A program made the translations under genes and the position numbers. A stretch of 64,000 bases of DNA from Branchiostoma floridae (lineage: Eukaryota; Chordata; Leptocardii; Amphioxiformes; Branchiostomatidae), in contig NC_049981.1 in the NCBI RefSeq assembly GCF_000003815.2, forward strand, positions 7,277,518-7,341,517, written 5' to 3'. The first letter of the stretch is position 1; each line of letters begins with the position of its first letter. A model generated the notes under the pieces. It was not told the DNA's origin. It saw nothing but the letters and a program-made list of their open reading frames with translations, and did not search any database. Shown in pieces: positions 55,440-64,000 of the stretch.

Positions 55440-55980
55440 ACTACCTATGCTAGGCGATGCACTGTGCTAGGCTGGGCCAAAACTAGCCGCTAGGTCAGGG
55501 TTTGCTTTCGGCGGCGTCAGGAACCAAACTTTTCTTCACCGCGGTGTAATTAGAGCCCAGAAGTGAAAATGTGGGAACGCTACTCTTGCTAGAACTAGCA
55601 ATGCTAGGCGAAATGTTAGGACATGTGGCGTGCTAGGTTGGGCCGAAAACTAGCGATATTTGACTTTTCAAAATGATCATGACTTCCACTATAAACACCT
55701 CACCACAGGGCATATGGTACCAACACGTCACAGAAAAACCTAGCCTTGCTACTGCTAGGTCAGATAGGAAAATAGTTGCTAGTCTGATATAAACACTTGC
55801 TTGGTTGGGAGAAAACTAGCTCTGCTACGCTTGCTAGGTCGCACTACTCTACCCAGTAATACAAAACGAGTTGCCAATGTTGATAACTAATATTGATTAG
55901 CATACTATGTTTAGCAGGAAAATTGCAATGCTAGGTAATCTGAGGAGCATATCCTGCTAGGTTAGACAGAAACTGAATGG
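55440..55980. repeat. GCTAGG-rich degenerate repeat
   Basis: About sixteen CTAG tetranucleotides in 540 bp, mostly within GCTAGG or AACTAGC. The phrase TGCTAGGNTGGGCNNAAACTAGC occurs at about 55465 and 55631, with a weaker form near 55800. Probably an old tandem or palindromic array. Confidence 0.55.
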
Positions 55981-57263
55981 ATATTCACTTTTCCAGAGTG
56001 ATCCATAGCTCGTCGTATGCCAGAATTCCGTCTGTCCGAAAAGTATACACAAGTCTCTGCGGGGAAGGATATCAGTATTTATTCTGTTCCTCAGACGCCA
56101 GAGTTCCGTGTCCTGCTATTCAAGATCCTGTTTTCAAGACGCTCTTCTGTTTTCACTCAAGACGGCACGCAGTGCCCTCGGGAAATAAGAAAAGACGTCC
56201 AAATCTCTAGCATGCCATAACTATATTACCCACAATTAGAGTCAACATTCCGTACAAAGCCTGAATATGCCTGTCAATCGTCCAGCTTGCAAGGAGAGAA
56301 TCATACATGTAAGAAAGGCGGGGAAAGACTGTTGTTTGAAACCTACAGCGAAAGAACGCCCGCTGATATAAGTTCTCTGAGTTCCTTGCAAGATTTCTTA
56401 CCTACCGCAGACTGCTTTTAAAGTTCTTAATGCCTGATTCGTGAAGGTACGGCGCTTCTCTAAAACAGTTGTAGCTGGAAGTTGGGTGTAACTGTAAGAC
56501 TATGGGGAGTGACGTGTGATGGTTAGGGCGGGCCGGGGTTGAAGGCTCGCGGCTCCCCAGTCGTCACGCTACCGGCATTACCAAATTACGCATGATTTGA
56601 ACTAACATCCAAGTTCATTTGGGACCCAGGGCTTCTCGTTAACGGACAATCACGGGAAAATGTCAGGTTTAGGTAGTGGATCCACCGTGGCATGCGAGCG
56701 GCGCATTTTTGTCGTTTCAACCGGTCTCCTTTCGCGGGTTGAGAAAATAGGAGAAATTGGCCAAATAAGGTGAATAAATTGACAGAGGAGCTTGTCTAGT
56801 CTCAGTTCTGTTCAGCTTATTAGAGTTCAACTTGCGTGTACGCTATGCAAATAAGTACATGAAATCTGTTGACTTATCGTACAAGCTAATATCATGTAAT
56901 ACTAGATCGACACAGGAATATTAAAATCACATCAAAATACAATTTACAATAAAGTTAAGATGACGCATACATTATAAAATCTGCTATACATAACAGCTCT
57001 TTGAGTAGAGATTCAGTGCACGGAGCATGAAAGACTGGGCGTGCCTATTCGTTCTACTAAAAGAGGAGGTAGGTTGTTTAGGACGTCGCAGGCTATAGGT
57101 GCTCTTTGAGGTCGATATAAACTCATGTAGAGTACTGCCATCATCTTTCAGTATGTTTGAATGGTTCGTAATGTTGCCTGATCTCGCCTCAAGGACAAAG
57201 AAGGCAAAAACTATACAGGTATCCCTCTACCATTATATCCTCCTTCACTCGATTTTCATCATG
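55981..57263. other. Downstream DNA, no gene
   Basis: A GC-richer island at 56500-56740 is unique-looking. Short frames (about 65-75 codons) lack domains. Confidence 0.4.
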
Positions 57264-57432
57264 TTACTTATCTCCAAGAAGATCCTAGGGTAGCATAAGA
57301 TAGTATCAAAAGCTGACAGAGGAGTGAAGCCGACTTAGGAGTTCGGTCGCATACACACTCCTTGGCCGGCTTCACTCCTTTGCCAGCTTTTGATACCATC
57401 TTATGCTACCATAGGATCTGCTTGGAGATTAC
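57264..57432. mobile_element. Palindromic MITE with TCTCCAAGCAGATCCTA ends, copy 2
   Basis: TCTCCAAGAAGATCCTAGGG to ATAGGATCTGCTTGGAGATT; the arms also share AGCATAAGATAGTATCAAAAG with their complement. Longer and better preserved as a hairpin than copy 1. Confidence 0.72.
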
Positions 57433-57465
57433 ATGCGTGTTGCAGCCACGTTCTTGTGTCTATTG

Positions 57466-57618
57466 GCTACTCTCCAAGCAGAGGTTTGGCTCCGGCTCAC
57501 TTTTTTTACGTGTTTTATGCGTTTAATTTTTTGGCACAAAATAGAAAGCCTGATAAAAAGAAGCCTTAAATTACGTCAAAAACAGCGAAACCGAACCTCT
57601 GTTTCGATGGAGAATACA
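57466..57618. mobile_element. MITE with CTCTCCAAGCAGAGGTT ends
   Basis: CTCTCCAAGCAGAGGTTTGG at left and CCGAACCTCTGTTTCGATGG at right. A half copy (CGAACCTCTGCTTGGAGAGT) lies at 6337-6356, in both places next to a copy of the palindromic MITE above. Confidence 0.55.
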
Positions 57619-58379
57619 TGTTTGTGTCGGGAAGGTTCTTACGTTCAACGATCGTTATCTGCTTTAGTATAAAGCGGACAAGATCATAACGAAAGTTCGA
57701 CATAAAAACTTTTCCGGCATAAGAAGTTGGCCCGATTTTTTGAAAATATCCTGAATTAGCGAGAATCTATTAATTCTCAATTGTTTCACTTTGAACAGGT
57801 TTTTTATTCCATTCCAAAGATTGAATAAAACTCCAGAACAGTTTGCAAACTAATTTACAAGAAGAATCTTTATTGCAAACTCATGTCCGAAGGCTAATTG
57901 CAAAAATACATGTGTGAAAGTACAATGATGATAATAATACTGAATGGTATACAATACCAACTAGTGATACGTCTTATCTAAAATGAATGCTATGGATTTG
58001 ATTTCTTTTCTGTATGCAATGGTGGATGAAATTCCCGACATTTTGGGAGACTTATGCATTGGGTGGTGCTAACAGGAAGACAGTTTTTTTTGTAGTTCGG
58101 TACGATGTATAAAGCTGGGAAAAATTTTGTTGACTAGTATAACTAGTTAAACGTTTGTCTCTTTCGGTACTGTAGTATGGACAATGACAAAATCAAGGAG
58201 GTTATATTCAGAAACCTCCTTGACAAAATTAAGTGCATTTACAAGAACGCAGTGTAATGTTCCCCATTTTTGAATCGGACCTTGTTTCGTCGAAATGAAG
58301 TGGAGCGAGCCCTGAGATAGCTGCTTCTCCTTGCCCCTCTGTATTCCCTTCTGTACCCATCTCCCCGGTCTTTTCTCAC

Positions 58380-58530
58380 AGAACAAGCCCGAAGTTTGAG
58401 CACCAAGCCCGCCAGCCAGGCCTCGCGTCTCGCTGGGAGCCCGCCGACCCAATTAGGTCTAATTAAATCACACAAAAACGCCCCCGCCACGGCCGCGACC
58501 CGGACAGGGGAGGCACCGTTATTCACTCAG
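58380..58530. promoter_or_regulatory. GC-rich island with TAATTA-type sites (enhancer candidate)
   Basis: CCCAATTAGGTCTAATTAAA (two homeodomain cores) sits in a 150-bp CpG-rich block about 6 kb beyond the Smad6/7 poly(A) signal, flanked by AT-rich sequence. Confidence 0.3.
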
Positions 58531-59050
58531 GATGGGGTGGTCTCTAAACAGGGGAGGAACCGGTATTCATTGGGAATGGGTCGTCCTCAAGGAGATGTAG
58601 TGTCGGGTGCAGTGTTTTACATATTTTCGCAGCTTTCCGAAAGATGACCCCATCTTTGATCTCCAAGCAGATACCAGGTTCCGCTGCATTTTGTACTCCT
58701 GATTGGTCCATGAGGAGGGGACGCCATGATGAATAACTGAAAACGGGGACCACCAGAGACAAATATCTGCTACAAAACATGTGAAATACGCTGAGTTGGA
58801 CGCATCTCAAATGATGCTGTTTGTGTTAGGGAGGTTCGCAAATAAATATGGGTAAGGGGGTGAAGCCTGCCATCTCTGCATGCTTTGTTTTTACGTTGAA
58901 GACGAGAAAATGTAAGTTTCAATTTAATATGTAGTATACACCAAAAGCTAAGGCCATTTCAGGCATTCTATAAAAAGTACAAGTTGTGGACGATCTACGA
59001 TATCACGATGACGTATCAACTACAAGCAGATAGTTAACGTTTTATAGTTG

Positions 59051-59117
59051 ATGTGGAACAGAATATTTCTAACAGATATTTCTGTAGATAATCTGTTAGA
59101 AATATTCTGTTCCACAT
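59051..59117. other. Perfect 27-bp-stem hairpin
   Basis: 59051-59077 and 59091-59117 are exact reverse complements (ATGTGGAACAGAATATTTCT... and ...AGAAATATTCTGTTCCACAT), with a 13-base loop. No copies are visible elsewhere in the window. The size fits a small-RNA precursor or the core of a tiny MITE. A perfect stem with no bulge is unusual for an animal microRNA. Confidence 0.75.
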
Positions 59118-59798
59118 TGTGAAGGTTTACACAACCTGGAAGACATTTTAGAAACTTGAAATATCATTAGAGATACTTCCAAAGTATTTTGAATATCGTA
59201 GACATATAAATGAAAAGAATTGAGAACATTTGTAAATGATGACAATGGCAACCCGCGCGGTGACTTGGAATCGACTCTAATAGAATTGTCTTTAGCTTGA
59301 CTTTGCCCTACATTTGTTTGCTTTTGGAATCTAAATTGTCTTCAGCTTGACTTGTGTTGTAATCTCTCCGATTGGACATCCCAAATTGTCATTCATAGTT
59401 AGGGTACAAAAGATCAGTTTCTTGCAGGTCACTTCAGGGTCACTGACGAAGGATAGTGGATACTACTAGTATCTGAAACGTCTGACCGTTTCCAAAACCA
59501 TATCCAGTTGCTTGAGTAACTACTTTTTGGCGTATCTAATAGGATTGGCTATCACTTAGTATCAGGACATAGCAGACAAGCTGGCACGACTGGCTCTGTC
59601 GGTCGGGTCACTGTGTCAGTGGATCTAGAGATGCAACTGATGACCAGATAACAGTGCGACGACATCTTTATCTCCTGAAGACAGTATTTTCCTTATCCCA
59701 GTATCTCGGGCGCACTTCCTGTGCTGCCCGATCCGTCACTGTCACTACGGAAGATTGTTCGAAGAAGCGAGAGAGTTTTGGGAGGGTAGCAAAGTGGT

Positions 59799-60335
59799 AA
59801 CGCTATATAGTTCACCTTTATCCGCGGGGTAACCTTTATCCGTTGTATACAAACGCACAGAGCTGTTCACATTACTTTCCGCTTGCTCTAAAGAATTTGC
59901 TACTCTCTGTTCCATAGATAAACTCAACTACATTCTGGGAGGCAATAATCCACACTGTGTACAAGTCGGCAAATATATCCACGAATGTTTAAACCATAGA
60001 ACCAATAGTGTAAATAACAAGCTAGACCCTATATGTTGATTTATTTATTCATACCTATAGATATCCATATATGTGTTTTTAGTTGTACTGTAAGTAGCTG
60101 TTATACATATAGACCTTACGACAGTCGCTGTACTTTCGTCGTGTCTCAATAAAGATTATATAAAATCGGAGTATTTAGGGATATCAAGTCGACAAACGGC
60201 TGTTTCAGACTGGAATGCTATAAAAAATATTGCAATTTCAAACCAACGTCCGTGGACTAGATTCCCCTAAATATCTCGTTTATTTCCAAAAACAACGGAT
60301 ATAGGTTACCATGTGGATAAAGGTGCACTACTGTT
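59799..60335. mobile_element. TTCACCTTTATCCG MITE split by a LINE tail
   Basis: Left part 59799-59850 (AACGCTATATAGTTCACCTT) and right part about 60165-60335 (TATTTAGGGATATCAAGTCG to ATAAAGGTGCACTACTGTTA) are the two halves of one element, separated by a LINE 3' end at about 59852-60160. Confidence 0.7.
59852..60160 (+). mobile_element. Non-LTR retrotransposon 3' end, copy 1
   Basis: About 60 codons of the end of a reverse-transcriptase ORF remain open: KEFATLCSIDKLNYILGG, then VQVGKYIHECLNHRT, ending DPIC-stop at about 60041. This is the usual C-terminal layout of CR1/L2/jockey-type LINEs. It is followed by a 3' UTR ending TCAATAAAG. It has no 5' part, typical of truncated insertion. Confidence 0.65.
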
Positions 60336-61009
60336 ACTGTAAATGCATTTAACACTAAAAACATACTTTTTTTTGCGACTAAAATGATCGAGTGGGGTGT
60401 CGGTCCAAACCAAAATGTTTTGGTCAATAAAATCTCATTTGAAATTCCTTAAAATCGGTGATCATTGGACATGCATTGCTTCGTCAATGTAAGAGAAATA
60501 TCTAACATGTTACTTTTCTAATTTCAGCTCATTATCATAATTTCTGCAAAAGATCAGAAGGACCACGTTTTGCACTAAATTTGATGAATTTTAAGGTCGG
60601 AAAGTTTCAAAAGGAAGTATATTTTTAAATTCGGCAGCGAACAGGGGTTGTAAAATGTAGTGTGACGTCAGAGTTTTGAAAAAAGGCTTGCTCGTATGTT
60701 CCTCAGGGATTCATATTAGGCCCACGTCTATAGATATAGTCTATATTGGCAAACTGCGACAGGTACATACATGGTAAAAACGTCGCTTGTCTAGAAAGAC
60801 AGATCTGAATCAAGTTCATTTTTAGGAAATTGTAGTCATAACATTGTACAACAAAAACTATGTGAGTTCGTATACACCTGTTAAAAGAAGAGGGAAGAGG
60901 CTTGTAAACAATTAGTTATAGTGATAGCATAGCTCCAGATGTTTTGTTTTTCAAATGTTCGCTTGAAACAATACTTGTAATAGTATCTAGTCTTTAGTAT
61001 TCAACGTGA
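60336..61009. other. Downstream DNA, no gene
   Basis: ACTGTAAATGCATTTAACA at 60337 looks like one end of the CGCGGTGG MITE. Otherwise unassigned. Confidence 0.4.
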
Positions 61010-61202
61010 TACAGTACAAGCCGTTTAATTGCACTCCCCATTTGCCAGCACAGTTTGTGCAATTATCCGGATGGTGCAACAACGCGAAGTTATTCAGCTG
61101 GACCTATATCACTATGGGACTTTGAGATTCCGTGCAATTAACAGTTATCTGCAGTTAAGTGTGCAGTTATCTGTTGTGCAATTAACTGGCTTTTACTGTA
61201 CT
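61010..61202. mobile_element. MITE with TGCAATTAA ends
   Basis: TACAGTACAAGCCGTTTAAT at left and AATTAACTGGCTTTTACTGTA at right are imperfect inverted ends bordered by TA; GTGCAATTA recurs four times inside. Likely Tc1/mariner-type. Confidence 0.6.
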
Positions 61203-61744
61203 ATCGAATTACTGCATTTAGTCCATGTGGGCAATAAAGATCTAAAATCATAATTCGCAGCTTCGATGCGAAAAGTTTTTTTTTTCAATGTAACAATCTT
61301 ACCAATCATTTTGCTCTATAGAAACCTGTTCTGAAAATCAAAATCAAGATATTCTGCCAACGCTTAAGAATTTTGCATTTCATGTGTGGATTCTATGGCA
61401 TCAGGTTGTGCAAAAAACAGATAGACCGAGCGAAAGCTGTACGTGTGTCTTTACCGAAATAAGGAGTTAAAAAAATCCCGTCGGTTGACCGCTCTGACCG
61501 CTCGCTTAAACGCGGAGGCAAGACGTCGGCTGGTTTCGCATCTGACTTGCCCTTTAATTGAATTACGGGCTCTGCAAATGGATGGGGAGAGATGCCGGGC
61601 GACAGGCGAGGCTTAGAGGGGCTCGCAGCCGACGCCACGCTGGCCAGACCACGGTTCATCAACTAAACGGTCGGGCTGGGCCACTTCCTTCGGTTTCTAG
61701 CCTGTCAACCATATTCCGATATTGGTCTGACTTCTTTATTTTAA
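61203..61744. other. Downstream DNA with a GC-rich patch, no gene
   Basis: The 61490-61660 patch is GC-richer with short frames on both strands; nothing recognised. Confidence 0.4.
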
Positions 61745-61962
61745 AACGCTGGTTCAACTTTATCCGAGGGTAACCTATATTCGTTGTTTGTAAGAAGAAA
61801 CGTATTTAGAGATGTGAAGTTAACGGACGGTGGTTTCAAATCGGAATATTTTGAAAATATGGCAAATTTGAAACCACAGTCCACAGATTTAATACTACTA
61901 AATGTGCTGTTTTTAAAGACAACGGATAAAGGTCACCCCACGGATAAAGGTGAACTAGCGTT
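61745..61962. mobile_element. TTCACCTTTATCCG MITE next to a LINE tail
   Basis: AACGCTGGTTCAACTTTATC at left, GATAAAGGTGAACTAGCGTT at right. A tail of the same LINE family begins a few bases after the right end. Confidence 0.75.
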
Positions 61963-61967
61963 ATATG

Positions 61968-62208
61968 AATAAATGCAACTAGATTCTGGGAGGCGATAAC
62001 CCTTACAGTGTGTACAAGTACTAGTAGGCAAATATGTCCACGAATGATTATACCGTAGAACCAACAGTGTAAATGACATGCTAGACCCAATATGTTGACT
62101 TATTCATACCTGCAGATATCCATATATGTCTAGTTGGTATATGTAAGTAGTTCTTATAGACCTTTCGAAAGTCGCTGTACTTTTGTCGTGTCAATGAAGA
62201 TTTCTATG
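61968..62208 (+). mobile_element. Non-LTR retrotransposon 3' end, copy 2
   Basis: Aligns with 59930-60155: CTAGATTCTGGGAGGCGATA, CATGCTAGACCCAATATGTT, then AAAGTCGCTGTACTTTTGTC. The coding part has stops and gaps, so this copy is older or more decayed than copy 1. Confidence 0.6.
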
Positions 62209-62449
62209 TTTCCTTCACCAATAAGGTTGGGTTTGCGGTTGTGTTTGTGTTTATCCTTGTATATGTGGATAAATAGTATAGCTCTCTGTGTTTTCATGGG
62301 CAGGTCACGGAGTCTACGAGATATACAAAATGCAGGGGCCCGGCCATGCTCCAAAACAGCCCGGTAGCCGCGTTGGGGTCACACCCGAAAATGCAGCAAA
62401 AAAAAAGGCCCGTGAACTATATCCGGGGGTACCCAATTTCCCAAATGGA

Positions 62450-62756
62450 ACCAGGGTTGAACTAGCACTACTGTCCCGGGCAAGTGAAAATGCCAATTGG
62501 GCAAGTGCATATCCTACCTCACTTACCCGATCGGACAAGTTAAATCTTTTCCATTATTGAGTGAGATTTTGATATGTATTGGTCAACACACAAAGAAATA
62601 GAGTCTACAACAAGAATTGTGGCATCAATGGAAGTGAAAATACTTAAAAAAAATATATTTTCAATTTCGGGCAAGTGAAAAGTTGGTTTGGGCAAGTAAC
62701 ATTTTTGTACTTGCCCTATGGGACAAGTGAATTTAGAAAACTTGCCCAACCCTGGT
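62450..62756. mobile_element. GGGCAAGT MITE with ACCAGGGTT ends
   Basis: 307 bp; begins ACCAGGGTTGAACTAGC, ends CTTGCCCAACCCTGGT. GGGCAAGT occurs near both ends on both strands. CAGGGTTG ends are hAT-like, but I see no target duplication. Confidence 0.6.
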
Positions 62757-63293
62757 AAGTCAAACCTAGGTACCTGTATTAGCGGTCACCTTTGCATTGT
62801 GGCCACCTGGCCATTCCGTTCCATTTTTGTCGGTCCCTTGGATTTTTCCCATTGACCTAAGCATTGACCTGTCCAACGCGACCACGGCCATACGATTTCC
62901 GGTTCCGTAGATCCAGAAACTCTGCCTATTGCGACCATACGACGGCCGTATGCCACCCTGCGCCGAGTTGAATTAAAATTGTAGTTTGCGAGGATTTAGA
63001 GTTCCTGACAGATTCATTTTGGTGGTAGCGGTAGGTACGCGTGCGTCGAACTTTGTCGGCGAATTTATCAACATTCCGCCTGGCAATATCAATAATTTTA
63101 GGTAGATTTAACTTTGGCAGGCCTATAGGGTCAGTTAAATTTTTTGAGACGATTGAGACAATTTTACCTAGTGAGAAAGATCAGTGGGTACTGAAATCAT
63201 GTGTAACTTCTTGCTCGTGGTCAATTGATTTTCTCTATAGTGGCCATATTTCTCCAGTCCCTTCAGTGGCCGCTATAGACAGATTTGACTGTA
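62757..63293. mobile_element. GGTGGTCG / GGTTTGACTGTA dispersed repeat, copy 5 (longest)
   Basis: AAGTCAAACCTAGGTACCTG at left, ACAGATTTGACTGTA at right, 537 bp. It abuts the TIR element ending at 62756. A 112-codon ATG frame across its end has no recognisable domain and is judged fortuitous. Confidence 0.55.
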
Positions 63294-63691
63294 TAGCAAC
63301 TAGGACGGAATCCAGGCTACCGTTGGGATTTTCACCCGGCTACCGTTTCTCCAAGTCTCACAACGTATTGTCCTGTTGAGGGAGATAGCAGGTAATGATG
63401 ACGGATGGTCTCTGGGAGACAAGACGAGCCGCGGACAGACGGGGGCAGTACAGAAAAAGTTTACACCATCAGACGCGTGACAGAAATCCTAGGCGAGAGC
63501 GAGCTTAGGTCAGCCGTGAAAGAGCCGCTACTTGGGACTATGTGGAGTCGAGCAATTCCCGCTATTCCACGTGATTAGTTCCCCGAGGCTTCTTCAAGCC
63601 AGTTCCAAGTCAGTTTGTTGGTTATCGGAAATAGTTGAACTGTAATTTCAAACACCGAAATTGGATTCACCCAAATTTTCGACTGCTGTCG

Positions 63692-63726
63692 TGACGTCAC
63701 GTTATGCAGATAGAACACGTGACTCA
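63692..63726. promoter_or_regulatory. CRE, E-box and AP-1 cluster
   Basis: Full CRE TGACGTCA at 63692-63699, E-box CACGTG at 63716-63721 and AP-1 site TGACTCA at 63720-63726 that overlaps it, all within 35 bp and 130-160 bp before an ATG. Three perfect sites so close suggest a stress- or cAMP-responsive promoter. Confidence 0.55.
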
Positions 63727-63853
63727 GTGAGCAGTGGATCATAGGTTAGAGGAAGTCTATGGCGCCGACCGTCTCTGTTCAGGGATGGTTGTAAAGCTCT
63801 GGTGTAGATGACTTCTTTAATCCCTCTAGCGAAAAAGTTCAACTGTTTCAAGA

Positions 63854-63973
63854 ATGACTTCTACCAACACAGATGAACTTTCAAGTTCAGTTGGTTATCG
63901 GGTTAAGAAAAAAGCAGCCAGGTGGCCCAAACCTACAGGACTTCCTCCTGACATCGAAAGCTATTTGTCATAA
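63854..63973 (+). CDS. Putative 39-residue small ORF, or first exon of a gene cut by the window edge
   Basis: ATG in the context AAGAATGACT. The product starts MTSTNTDELSSSVGYRVKKK and ends PTGLPPDIESYLS. It is hydrophilic with a basic centre, no signal peptide and no membrane segment. It follows a CRE/E-box/AP-1 cluster and is followed 11 bases after its stop by AATAAA, so a compact intronless transcript is possible. Alternatively GG|GTTAAG at about 63902 could be a splice donor and the gene continues past the window. I do not recognise a family. Confidence 0.35.
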   Translation: MTSTNTDELSSSVGYRVKKKAARWPKPTGLPPDIESYLS

Positions 63974-63984
63974 CAAAATATATA

Positions 63985-63990
63985 AATAAA
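63985..63990 (+). terminator. Possible poly(A) signal AATAAA
   Basis: AATAAA 11 bases after the small ORF's stop. The downstream GT-rich element, if any, lies outside the window. Confidence 0.4.
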
Positions 63991-64000
63991 GACCACAGCA

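Noticed and set aside
63041-63379. 112-codon frame near the window end
   Set aside because: It runs through the end of a dispersed repeat and shows no domain.
63761-63778. GGCGCCGACCGTCTC near the small ORF as a Smad composite site
   Set aside because: Position seven is G rather than A and the spacing to GTCT is four, so it fits neither the activating nor the silencer consensus.

Overview
This is animal (metazoan) nuclear DNA and most likely comes from a cephalochordate (amphioxus, Branchiostoma-like). The reasons are one inhibitory Smad gene with both Smad6-like and Smad7-like features, small exons in very long introns, and many short palindromic DNA transposons and LINE remnants. The species call is inference. 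Two 100-base runs of N (27923-28022 and 37533-37632) are assembly gaps.

The only confidently coding gene is an inhibitory Smad (Smad6/7) on the + strand. Its four coding exons (11015-11516, 12390-12452, 14493-14561, 51734-52281) join in frame to 393 codons plus a stop. Exon 1 carries the N-terminal arm and MH1 domain, exon 2 a PPPPY (Smurf-type WW-binding) motif, exon 3 a Ser/Pro linker and exon 4 the whole MH2 domain, which ends without an SSXS phospho-tail. Every intron is phase 1. Intron 3 is about 37 kb and holds both gaps, several tandem repeats and several transposons. The GC-rich 5' region has two perfect palindromic Smad-binding elements (GTCTAGAC), and intron 1 has a perfect match to the BMP activating-element consensus. 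Together these suggest direct feedback control by the pathway the protein inhibits.

Layout. 1-10.4 kb: repeats (tandem arrays, palindromic MITEs, LINE tails, microsatellites), a cluster of POU octamers, no supported gene. 10.4-11.0 kb: promoter and 5' leader. 11.0-52.6 kb: the Smad6/7 gene. 52.6-63.3 kb: downstream DNA dense in MITEs and LINE tails, with one perfect 27-bp-stem hairpin at 59.05 kb. 63.6-64.0 kb: a promoter-like block (CRE, E-box, AP-1) followed by a 39-codon ORF and AATAAA, possibly a small gene or the start of one cut by the window edge.

The most unusual structure lies inside intron 3 at 43882-45356. It is a 1.5 kb element with near-identical inverted repeats of about 188 bp and a perfect 9-bp target duplication (CCCCAGGTG). 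That is the signature of a Mutator-like element. Inside is a broken fragment of a RecQ-type DNA helicase gene headed by three CCAAT boxes, which resembles a Pack-MULE (a MULE carrying a gene fragment). I found no other candidate for a new biological system; the rest is ordinary for a developmental gene in a repeat-rich invertebrate chordate genome.
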